Source of the DNA: Rachicladosporium sp. CCFEE 5018
Lineage: Eukaryota; Ascomycota; Dothideomycetes; Cladosporiales; Cladosporiaceae
Length of the DNA stretch: 64,000 nt
Direction of reading: 5' to 3'
Assembly: GCA_002077045.2 (NCBI GenBank)
Contig: KZ111155.1
Location: 386,552-450,551 of the forward strand
The position numbers and the translations under genes were made by a program. Positions within the stretch are counted from its first letter, which is position 1. The number at the start of each line of letters is the position of its first letter. The notes under the pieces are model-generated. The model was not told the origin of the DNA. It did not search any database and saw nothing but the letters and a program-made list of their open reading frames with translations. This document shows positions 11,301 through 20,878 of this stretch, piece by piece.

Positions 11301-11411
11301 GGAGTGGAGACTGAGCTTCTCATACACCAGATTGCGAAGTTCCCGACTGAGCTTGAAGAACGGGAAGATGTCCTTGCTTGCGGCGCTTGCCTCCCCGCCC
11401 ATTTCCGCCAT
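11270..11411 (-). pseudogene. F-box-like fragment F4 (N-terminal part only)
   Basis: From ATG 11411 on the minus strand the frame reads MAEMGGEA and then DIFPFFKLSRELRNLVY, the family's opening motif, followed by about 20 more codons. It then enters the end of F3, which lies on the other strand. Only the first exon-like part is present, joined tail to tail to F3. Contig Y does not have it. Confidence 0.55.
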
Positions 11412-11821
11412 CTTGTCTTGTCGCATGGTGTCGTGACTAAGAAGTGAGTGGTGAGTGAAGCAAGTGGCGAACCCTTCCTTGCTTGTGCTTTTGACGGCGG
11501 AAAGCTTGGCGAGAATCCGACCGAAACGATGAAACCGATGCATGCTGACGGCTCCACACTGGCACAGCCGACCTCTTGCATGACCATCTACAGCAGCAGG
11601 AACAAGACATGTGGGCGGTGAAAGACTCTTTGCATGGTACACTTGGCTGCAATTTGCGACCATCAGCTTCCGAAGCTGCATGTAGTATCCAGTACTGATT
11701 GCACCCGTGGCGGTGGTGTCCGATGTCACGGGGCTGCTCTCGGTGACTTGTCTTAGCCTCGATCGTACTGTGTGGTTCCGCTCACAACTGCTCAAGCAAA
11801 ATTGCCCAGCTGACGAGAGAG

Positions 11822-12865
11822 TCAAGATCTTACTCGGTAGTAGTCACCATACGAGGGGGCAATGCTCTGCTGCTCCGGGTTCCTTTGCATCTCCGCCTCG
11901 TAGTCAGCAGCCGTAATCGCGCACATGATCTCAGTGTCGCGTTCCGCCAGAACCTCGTCATCCCACCCAGCCCGTCCCACGATTTCCATGTCGACACCCA
12001 GCCAAGCTGCAGGGTCTTGTGAGCGCGTGACGCGATAGCAGACGCTCGGGACGCAGAGCTTGTACCTCCTGATACCGAGCGAGACGCGGCAGGGGTATAT
12101 ACTCGGAGGGTGGGGATCGCCACCGCGCGCGTTGACAGCCATGGCAAGGAAGCCGTAGACCTTGAGATCGCCCTTGAAAACGAGATCCCGAGGAGTGATA
12201 TCGATGAAACCAGAAAGGCGCAGCAGACTGGACTGATGAGTAGCGACTTGCCAAGCGTCGACATCGTCGCTCAGGATTCTTCTGCTAGTGCGCATGCCGT
12301 ACATGATCTCGACGTTAAGCAGGCGGAGCTCGGGCATCTCGTGGATCAGATCCCGTAGCTGTGCGGTAAGGAAGGCCGGGAGCTCTGATAACGAGTCAGC
12401 GTCTGACCGAGAGATCTGGGACATCGGGGGCTGGCTCACGGCTATGATTGAGTTTGGCGCATTGGCATAGAGTATCCACCTTGATCGCGAGAGTACATTG
12501 CTTGACGTGCTCGAGGAGAGGCTTGATGGAATAACGCCGTTGTAGGAGAGCACTCTTGAACCAATCTGCATGTGTCTTACTCGCATCCTCGTCCTCGAGA
12601 ATGTAGTCCAGAGCGAGACTACGGTGGCTCTCATTGCGGTACTCGGTGGCGATTGACGAGATAGCAAGAACGGCGCAAGGCGAGGTTGACAATGGAATGT
12701 CACCGCGCCACCGATATGACTCGGACGGCGGCCTTGCAGATGCAGCTCTATACTGGAAATTGCGCTGTTGGCTTGATAGATTCTGTCGCGAAGCTCGCGA
12801 CTGAGGCGGAGGAACGGGAAGACATTCATCGATGGACTCTCCTGCGTGCTGTCGGAATCAGCCAT
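11822..12865 (-). pseudogene. F-box-like paralogue F5, two opposing frameshifts, X copy only
   Basis: The frame is open for 347 codons from ATG 12865 and starts well (MNVFPFLRLSRELRDRIY). Alignment with paralogue F7 shows that the middle is read in the wrong frame: the homologous residues (ATEYRNES, then RRYSIKPLLEHVKQCTLAI) lie in a different frame between about 12695 and 12400. Homology then returns to the first frame (LLNVEIMYGMRTSRRIL, later YRVTRSQDPAAWLGVDMEI). One indel near 12690 and an opposite one near 12405 explain this. The product, if made, would have about 95 foreign residues in the centre. Contig Y has no counterpart. It could also be read as a functional gene with sequence errors. 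Confidence 0.55.
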
Positions 12866-13039
12866 CTGGCAGTTTGGAGAGGCGAATCGATGCAGGGTCC
12901 ATGTCGCTTAGTTGGCGAGAGGCACAAGAACCAGTGGACATTCCTTTACGGCATATTACTTGCAATGTCAGTCACGGCTTGGCGCAAGGTGCGCAGAGGA
13001 GACGATATTGGCAGGAACAACTTACAACACCGTGCACTA

Positions 13040-13418
13040 GATGTCTTGCTTCGATGAACAAAGCAGACGCGAAGCAGTCTCTCACAGCGCCATGTCCACG
13101 CTCGTGCTCGAACAGGAAGTGCAGAGTGAATTTGCGACAGAATTCCGCGGTGAATTCAGTCCTGAATTGGCGGCAAACGAGGGAATATGCGGTTTCGAGA
13201 CGACCCTATATGACACCCGCACTGCCCCTGTAGGAGACGGGGCGGTCAATTTGCATCTTGATCCGGCCATTCTGGCCCACAGCTTGCGTTTTGATTCGAG
13301 CATCGTGGCTCACAGCCTTGTAGACTCTGTTTCGTAATTCGGACATGAGGCGGGGTATGAGGCGAGAGAACGAAAAAATGTCTTTTGTGGTCTCCTCACT
13401 GCTGTGCGAGGCGGTCAT
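13040..13418 (-). pseudogene. F-box-like paralogue F6, nonsense and truncated (X copy)
   Basis: From ATG 13418 the frame reads DIFSFSRLIPRLMSELRNRVY and reaches TAG at 13206-13208, where contig Y has a cysteine codon (GVICG). Homology continues beyond the stop (YSLVCRQFRTEF, then LHFLFEHERG) and fades near 13040, next to F5. The Y counterpart also has a stop, at a different place. Confidence 0.6.
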
Positions 13419-13642
13419 AAATGCTCTGGTGGTGCATATCGTTGCAGAACCGGTGGGTAGATGACTGAGTGAGTGAGCGACCTGCAATGTTCGGTGCCCG
13501 GCTTAGATTGGAGAAGACTCCAGAAGCGACGAGATGGACTGGAACAACGGAAGCGCATTTCAGAGTTGCGCAGCAGGACATGCTGTCGGCAGGATCGACG
13601 GACATGTCAGCCCCAAGATGTCTAGCTCAAACCCAGACTGCC

Positions 13643-14602
13643 TCACATCCCCCCATCCCTCTCCATAGCCATCTCATAATCCCTCCCCGTAACCTCACAA
13701 ACAAACGGCGTCCCCCGATCCTCAACATGAAAGTAATCATCCCCCGCCCTCCCCAGCACCTCAAAATTCATCCCCAACCAGGCCTCCGGATCCTGAGACC
13801 TCGTAAGCCGATACAGCACGCTCGGCTCCCTGATCTCGCAACGCTGAACCCCGAGCCAGACTCTCGGTCGCTCCATGCGGTGGATTCGAAGCTCGTCGCC
13901 GAAACGATAGGTAGAGATTGCAACGAAGCCGTAGGTGTTTAGGGTTCCGGGGAAGGAGAGTGAGGAGGCTGTCAGGGGGTGGAGGAGGGGGTGGTTGGAC
14001 GTGAAGTCGAGTTCTAGGGCGTGGCGGGTTGTGCGGGTTGGGAAGAGGAGCTCGATGTTTAGGGTTGGGAGGGTTGGGAGGACGTGGAGTAGGGCGCGAA
14101 GTTTGGGCGCGAGGAAGTCGGGATCGCCTGGCTGTGTTTCAGTGCTGTGATATGAGGGTCGACGGACAGGTTGCTGCGTACCGTCCAGCTCGTCGGCGGG
14201 GAGCCACACCTGCCTCACACCGAGAGCTAGCGTAAATGTCTTCACATGATCCAGCAGAGGCACAGTAGGGGTGTGACGCAGTAAGGCTTGAGCGAAACAA
14301 TCATCTGCCTCCTGGTCTGCCGGTACCAAAGTGGACATCACAAGGTTGAGTCTGGGGTGCCTGTAGACCTCAGCAGTATACTCATCGCGAACTTGCCTGC
14401 AGATGAGCAGCGGTCGTGGTCGTGCGTGACCGTACCAGCTCGCTGTACTTAGCCAGAGCGGATTATGGGTACCGAAAGATGCGTCGGTTTTGTGGTCCTC
14501 GCTCAGAGCACGGTAGATCCTGTTGCGGAGTTCGGGACTGAGCTTGAAGAACGGGGAGACGTCCGCCATTCGCGACGCTGTGGTATTGCTAATATCAGCC
14601 AT
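13643..14602 (-). CDS. F-box-like protein, paralogue F7 (X copy)
   Basis: A single exon of 319 codons, with no intron needed. The N-terminus (MADISNTTASRMADVSPFF) is followed by FKLSPELRNRIYRAL, the F-box-like motif, then RPLLICRQVRDEYTAEVYR, a segment typical of the family, and a C-terminal domain with LYRLTRSQDPEAWLGM. Both haplotypes keep it open (320 codons in Y, with one added alanine), unlike most of its neighbours, so it is the member most likely to be under selection. A role in ubiquitin ligation is suggested only by the motif. The substrate is unknown. Confidence 0.7.
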   Translation of the reverse strand: MADISNTTASRMADVSPFFKLSPELRNRIYRALSEDHKTDASFGTHNPLWLSTASWYGHARPRPLLICRQVRDEYTAEVYRHPRLNLVMSTLVPADQEADDCFAQALLRHTPTVPLLDHVKTFTLALGVRQVWLPADELDGTQQPVRRPSYHSTETQPGDPDFLAPKLRALLHVLPTLPTLNIELLFPTRTTRHALELDFTSNHPLLHPLTASSLSFPGTLNTYGFVAISTYRFGDELRIHRMERPRVWLGVQRCEIREPSVLYRLTRSQDPEAWLGMNFEVLGRAGDDYFHVEDRGTPFVCEVTGRDYEMAMERDGGM

Positions 14603-15482
14603 AGCGTGAGTTTGCGTTGGGCGTCAAGCGTGCGCTCTCTGTCAGGGGGGACACCAGGTTACGGCGTCTTGTTCTACAATACGGGTTTGAGAAAAGGAAC
14701 GGAAATAGTCAATGAGATAGGCGGAAAGGAATCGAGAACTGGACTCAGGACGGACGCAGAGGCATAGCATAGTAGACTGCGCCGCTTGCTGGCGTACGAC
14801 TCTGGCGGCTACTGTGACAGCATCATGTAGCCTGGCGTCGTCCATCCGACAACGCGGCGTAGGAGGTCTTGATCTTCTGTCTGCGGCGGTTGTGCGATGC
14901 TGGAGACCGCAAAGCCCGATCGATGAGGGCATTGGTCATAATGGTGGGCAGCACATTGGTATATGCACAATAGGAAGAGGTGAGGTTGGCGAGAGGAGAG
15001 CACGAGTAGTGGCTTGGCGGGCGCCACCCCTCATGACGGCAGAGTCACGCCAATTTGGGCTGCAGCTCAGCATGGGTCGAGGCGTGGAACTCGTGACACA
15101 AAGGCAGCTCTCGACCTCAGCAAACATCAGGCGGGAGTGGCCTCATCATCATTGACTGCCCGCACGCTTGACCGGAGTGCAGAGCCGCATCTTGTACCTC
15201 ACTGCATATCTACCTCTCGCTGCACACCCACTGCCACACCCTGATCGAACACACTTGCTAGATCTCCCACTATACTGGCGCAAAGGTTGGGACCCACTGG
15301 ATTACGTTACGCGTACCCGATCCTGCGAGATCATTCTTTGGTAATCAGAAGTGAGGTCAGCCGTGCACTGTGACTCTGCACGACTCTCCCCGCGGGACGC
15401 CGGTCACTTTCTAGAACAAGGCAACTCCAGAGGCTGCCCGAAGTGGAGCTAGGGCATACACCAGCACTACATCACACCAAGG
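14603..15482. other. Divergent intergenic region, 880 bp
   Basis: This separates F7 (minus) from the penta-EF-hand gene (plus). It should hold both promoters. No gene was recognised. The equivalent stretch in contig Y is well conserved. Confidence 0.5.
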
Positions 15483-16817
15483 ATGGCGTACAATAGAGGC
15501 TACAACCCCGATGCTCTGCCAGCGTACGTACATTTCACTTTACTTGCCTTCACTCCCACCTTTCACGTGCGCCTCACATGACCGAGCTGCCCCACCACGT
15601 GCACTGGCCTGCAGCCTCACGACTGACTCGAGGTCCTTCACATAGACACGCCGAGCCAGAGCAAGCAGCGCAATTGATCAACAACGGCCGCCACCCCAGC
15701 AGCTCCATGTCCTCAGGCTACAACAAGCCAGTCCCCGCCCCTCCCTCCTCAGCGATGTCCAACATGCGCCTAGACGACCGCGACAGAGACCGAGACCGTG
15801 ATCGAGACAGAGAAAGGGACCGCGACCGCGACCGAGACCGCGACCGCTACTCCTCCCGGCCGTCCCAACAACCCAGCCAAGTGCCAGGGGCCTACGGCTC
15901 CTCGAACCCCCCGCCCCCCTCGAACTACGACTACAACCGCGCTAACGACGTCCGCTACAACACTTCATACAACTCCTCCGCAAACCCGCCGCCTCCAGCG
16001 CGAGTAGCCTCTCAATCCCACAACCAACCTCCCCCAAGCCGCTCAACCTTCGCCTCCCCACCCCCACCAGCATCCTACGGCCAAGGCCCCGCCCCAGCCC
16101 AAGGCTCCCACAACCGCCCTCCAATCCCCGCGCAACAACGTCCACCAACCGTTGCGCCAAGTCCAAAAGACGCCTCTGATCGCGACGCCCTATGGCCGAT
16201 TTTCCTACAGGTAGACAAAGACCGCAGTGGCCAGCTGAGCGAAGAAGAATTACGGCGCGCGCTAGTAAATGGCGATTACACAGCCTTCGACATCCACACC
16301 GTGAAAATGATGATCCGCATGTTCGACACGGACCGCAGCGGAACCATAAACTTCGACGAGTTCTGCGGTCTTTGGGGCTTTTTGGCAGCCTGGCGCGGGC
16401 TGTTCGATCGCTTTGATGTCGATCGCTCTGGCACTATCTCCTTGCGGGAATTCGAGGACGCGCTCGTGGCATTCGGATACCGGTTGAGCGGCGGGTTCGT
16501 GGGGTTGTTGTTCAATACTTATGCTAGGAACGTGCGAGGACGAGGCGATGAGGTTGGAAGAGAGAAGGGGCTGAGTTTCGATTTGTTTGTGCAGGCTTGT
16601 ATTTCACTGAAGAGGATGACGGATGTGTTTAAGCGGTATGATGAGGATCGGGATGGATATATTACGTTGAGTTTGTGAGTATCTGCCCTGCCTTTGATGT
16701 TGAGGGGAATTTGAGGGGTTTGCTGACGAGAAGTGCAGTGAGGAGTTCTTGACAGGTGCGCAGAGTCTCTTCTTATTCAACTCCATCTCGACGGTCACCG
16801 ATACCGGGCTGTATTGA
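15483..16817 (+). CDS. Penta-EF-hand calcium-binding protein (Pef1/ALG-2/peflin type)
   Basis: Three exons (15483-15523, 15646-16674, 16739-16817) give 382 residues. The first acceptor (cacatag, 15645) was chosen because the other good one, at 15614, leads straight to a stop. After MAYNRGYNPDAL comes a disordered half with a run of Asp-Arg dipeptides and Pro/Gln/Tyr-rich sequence, the usual long N-terminus of this family. Five EF-hands follow: DKDRSGQLSEEE (about 198), DTDRSGTINFDE (about 236), DVDRSGTISLRE (about 268), a degenerate fourth, and DEDRDGYITLSF across the last intron. Family members dimerise through the fifth hand and act as calcium sensors in membrane repair, ER export or cell polarity. 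The Asp-Arg run differs in length from the Y copy. Confidence 0.88.
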
Positions 16818-17405
16818 GAGCTTCGCTGGAGTAATCAGCACTCACCGGACAACTGTGCTGACGACCCGGCGTAGAAATCCTTCGCCAACTCAAATAACGA
16901 GCGGGTCAATGTCGATTCCTTCAGGACACTGCGCGACAGAACCTGAACCGAATGTCCGAATTCCGCGGCTGGCTTCAGTTTTCGAAAAGAGCGCACAAGG
17001 GAGAAGCGGTCTGCGCTCGCTCCTGCTGCCGTACTCCAGTACTGCGAACCTGATACGGATGAGGGCAATGCCTCGAGCTCATTCGGGCTCATGGCTGAGT
17101 TCTCTCGGGACTGTAGGGCTATCGTCATTGGTTGTCTGGAACACGTCGATATCTCGTGCAATCTTGGCCAGGAGTTGTGATGATCTGACACGACATCTGC
17201 GGCGCACGATTGATGAAGGAGTGAGTCAATTGGCTAGAGAGCTAGAGCACAGATACCCCCAAACATGCATTGTTGAATCGCCAGTATGCAAAGTCTTTCC
17301 ACAGCTTTCGCTGGATTTTCCCGATGCTGTTGAACTTCGTCCGCAACGCCTCGCTGGTGTACGCAAAAAATAAGTCCATGATCCCAAAGTGAACGCTCCC
17401 GAATC
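16818..17405. other. Intergenic between convergent genes, 588 bp
   Basis: Shared 3' flanks of the penta-EF-hand gene and the MFS gene. An open frame here is not kept in contig Y, where the middle of the region is quite different while the last ~150 bp are similar. No gene was recognised. Confidence 0.5.
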
Positions 17406-19420
17406 TCAGTGGCCTGCTTTCTCCAGATCCTTCACCCTCGCCTCGCCTCCCTCCGGCAACGGCGGCACGCCCTCCTCCATTACCCCTCCACTCCCTCCCG
17501 CAGTGCTCGGCCGGCTTCCTCCGCCGACACTCAGATCGCCACTCCGCTTCCCCAAATCCCCGCTCTTCCTCACCTTCCTACTAGCCTTCCTCTCATCTCT
17601 CTCGCTCTTGTCAAGCGCCGCATGCTGTTTCTCCGCCTCTAGCCCAACCTCAGCCTCATGATGCTCCCTGCTCAGCACTTTCTTCTGTATGAAGAAAGCC
17701 GCCACCAAACCTGCTGCGGAAAAGCAGGTGTACATTATCCACATCGGCTGCAGACTATCTGCGACAGCGGCACGAGCAATGACCGCCTGAGCGGCGGGAA
17801 GGGCGTTGATGACAGCGGAGTTGGCACCGGCGTTGCCGCCGCCGATTTGTTTTGCTAGCTGGGGCCCGAGAGCGGCGGTGAGCGAGGCGGATTTCTTGGC
17901 CATGCTGTTCTGGAAGACTACCTGGCCTATGACGATCGAGATGGAAGTGGCGAGTTGGCGACAGAATCCCAGCGTCGCGGTGGCGGTGCCGATATCGCGC
18001 GGGTTGATGTGGGCTTGCAGCGCTATGATGGGCGCTTGGAAGAGCGGGCCTATCCCAAAGCCGGCGACGAGTTGGAAGACTATTAGCTTGGCCCAGGAGG
18101 AAGTGGCGTCGAAGTTGATGAAGAGGCCGAAGCCGAGAGTCATCATTGAGAGGCCGAGGTAGATGGGAGGGATGAAGAGGCCGGCTTTGCGGACGTAGAT
18201 GCCTGTTCCGATTGAAGAGACGGAGAGGGCGGCGGCGGTGGGGAGGACGTACACGCCGGACATGATTGGGGTCGCGCCGCGGACGGATTGGAAGTACAGC
18301 GGTAAGTAGTAGGAGCCGGAGATGAAGACGAGGCCGTGAATGAAGACTACCGTCAGGCTGGCGATATTGGTGGTTTGCGCGAACAAGCGGGTCGGCATGA
18401 GCGGGTAAGGTGGGATGTGCTTCTCATAGAAACCGAAGATGACGAACGTCAGGACGCCGAAGACTATGAGGCAGATCACTGTTGCTGAGGCCCAGGGGTA
18501 TGTTTCGCCGCCGAATTGAAGGCCGAAGAGGAACATGAGCGTTGCGCCTATGACGAGGAGGGAGCCGATCCAGTCGATTGCTTTTAGGCCTTCCAGGATG
18601 GGGGTTGTGGGGGTTTTGATGTCGAGGAATATCAGGAGGATGAAGAAGGCGAGGCCGTCGAGCGGGAGGTTGATGTAGAAGCTGCGTTCGCGTTAGTATT
18701 GGGTTCCTTGCTGTAGCAAGATGAGAGTACTTACCACCAGCGCCAGGACGCCTTCTCAGTGAGTACACCCCCGATAATGGGTCCGATAGCCGAGGCGAGC
18801 GACCATACGCCGCCGATGACGCCGTAGAAGGCGCCGCGTACGCGGAGACTGAAAAGATCCCCAATCGTGATGTTCACGAGGATCACCAGCCCTCCGCCAC
18901 CCAGACCCTGCACGGCGCGAGCAGCGATCAGCATGCCTATACTAGTCGACAGCGCCGCCACTAGTGAGCCAATCATGAACACAATGTTCGCCAGCAAAAG
19001 CATCGGTTTCCGGCCAAAGATATCGGAGATCTTGCCCCATGACGGGACGGAGGCCGCATTCGCCAGAGTGAAAGCAGAGCCAATCCAGGTATAGCCGCTG
19101 GTGCTGTGGAAGTGCTCGCTGATAGTCGGCAGCGCTGTGGTGATGATGGTGACGTCTAGAGCGGCGAGGAAGACGGCCATGCAGAGTGCGGCCATGATGA
19201 TTGCGACTTTGCCTTTGGAGCGGCCGCCGTACTCGTCGTTGGGGTCTGGTGCTCCGGCGGCGACATCGCCCTTCTCTGCCACTGCAGCATCTGCAGCAGG
19301 TGCTGCGGTCGGTGGTGGTGAGCCATGGTCAATTGGGCTGGGGGCGCTGGATTCGCCGTGCTTGGCAACACCGACAGGTTCGTTGAGCGTGCTCGATTTG
19401 GAGCTGTCGTCGGACGCCAT
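17406..19420 (-). CDS. MFS drug:H+ antiporter, DHA2 family
   Basis: Two exons (complement 18735-19420 and 17406-18681; 53-nt intron with branch tactaac) give 653 residues. Splicing makes WRWCFYINLPLDG, the family's loop after helix 6. The first 75 residues are disordered. About 14 transmembrane helices follow, with the MFS motif A region (GKISDIFGRKPML), the DHA2 helix-1 motif LDVTIITTALPTI, TWIGSAFTLANAA, and motif C-like GPIIGGVL. The C-terminal 90 residues are charged and Gly/Ser/Pro-rich. DHA2 proteins export drugs, mycotoxins or siderophores at the plasma membrane in exchange for protons; the substrate cannot be predicted. ATG 19420 was chosen because the 13-codon upstream extension is out of frame in contig Y. 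Confidence 0.9.
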
Positions 19421-20878
19421 GCTTGCGTGTGGGATTCGCGACTCGTACTTCGCGATCACTGACGTTGAATGCCAATGATGCCCAGACCAGTCTGAAGGAG
19501 CAGCTTCGGCTGTTGTGGGGACGACTTGGCCGACTCCAGAGGTTTTGCAGATTCACGGAGAAGGAATGGATCACCGAATGTGAAATCCAACAGGTTGCAT
19601 GAGAAGACTTTCAGTAGTGCATGTACCTAATTAGTGGCGTGCTGCATGTTTTGTAATGATCGATGACGAGGATCGTGAACTCGGCCGAACGACCACATTA
19701 TCGGGTCTTCGGGTCGAAGCAAGGCCTAAAATGAGAAGGCTTAAATCCGCTACCCACCGATCGCGTGTCGCCGTCTCGCGTGGCATGTTCACCGCTCGGC
19801 AGAATTTGTGATGTTTGGTTCGGTTTTGCGACCTCACTTCTCCACCCACGCCTCAGACTGGATTACTTTTGGCGCTCAAGTACTGCTCTTGATGAGAGGA
19901 AGATGATCTATCGATATATAATGAAAAGCTACTCACGATGGTTTGTTTGATGTTGCGTATACATGTGTGAGACTCGCACTGCGCGAGGCGATGTGTATCG
20001 GAGGGAGTCGCTATGACTACGGCGGAGAGAAGTGACATGAGCGTATGACAGCGCGCCTTGTGATGTGATACGACTGGAGGGTTTCCGATGGCTATGTGAG
20101 GGAAGGTTTGCTGCCAAGAGACGCTGTGTGAAGTAGGAGCGGTAACGGAAGACCGCTGGCGGCACGTCAAAGGTGATGCCGGTACGTACGATGCATGAAC
20201 ATGCTGAGATGCTGTCGCTGATGATGATCTCAGGCTTCGATGCTCCAGCGAGATGAATAAGTGTATACGAAGACATGCGCTGTCTGCGATGACCGATGTA
20301 GCATGGCAAGTCATGTCAACAGTCAGCTGCGATGGCAAGCGACGATGCCAGATCGACCTCATCAGTCTGCCGCTCTCACTGTGTCGTTGATCGAGGGTTG
20401 TACGTTGAGACGAGAGAAGAGTGCTGCGATCTTGGGTGAAGCGTCGCGAAGTGAAGGGAGGTCGGATGAAGTATGGTGAGGTGAGTTCGAGGTGAGGAAG
20501 AGCACTCTCATGTGTAGGTCGCTCCTTCCTTAAGCACTGCATCACTGTGATTTCTGTTGTTCCCTATCACATGCAATCTCTTGGCAACGCTGTATACTTT
20601 TCCTTACTCTCCGCTTCTCTTCTCCTACTATACACACTACTACACACCCTAGGTAAGCACGGCTCCTACCCCCTGTTCGCTCGGCGTCCGACACGTCACT
20701 GCCGAGAGTTCCCGCCGTTTGCTATAGTGACGCCGGCGAGGTCTAGACAGCCGCCAACGCACTGCCGAGACTTGCCGCTGTTTGCTAGAGTGAAGCCGCG
20801 TACTCTCGGCGGCGTTTCTCGGCGCTAACGGCGGCGTTTCACCTACTACTCATTTACTAACACGCACTAGCAGGCATA
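19421..20878. other. Divergent intergenic region, 1.46 kb
   Basis: This lies between the MFS gene (minus) and the AT-hook gene (plus). The left part should hold the MFS promoter. The right end holds a probable 5' UTR intron of the AT-hook gene. Frames seen here on the minus strand are not conserved in contig Y. No other gene was recognised. Confidence 0.5.
20653..20873 (+). other. Probable 5' UTR intron of the AT-hook gene
   Basis: A strong donor (ccctag|gtaagc, 20653) and a strong acceptor (branch actaac, then ctagcag ending at 20873) enclose 221 nt that end 5 bases before ATG 20879. Contig Y keeps both sites (39047-39267). Inside lie two direct repeats of about 42 bp with a 63-bp period (20694-20735 and 20758-20798), sharing actgccgaga and gtttgcta, and an inverted pair, gccgagagt (20701) with actctcggc (20802). 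Confidence 0.6.

Noticed and set aside
10944..11825. 293-codon minus-strand frame
   Set aside because: Only about 50 codons (fragment F4) resemble a protein family; the rest has no likeness and is absent from Y.
15524..15614. Earlier acceptor (cctgcag at 15614) for intron 1 of the penta-EF-hand gene
   Set aside because: It puts the next exon in a frame that stops within ten codons; the acceptor at 15645 keeps the frame.
16756..17373. 205-codon plus-strand frame after the penta-EF-hand gene
   Set aside because: Its start is the real last exon read in another frame, and the region is not conserved between X and Y.
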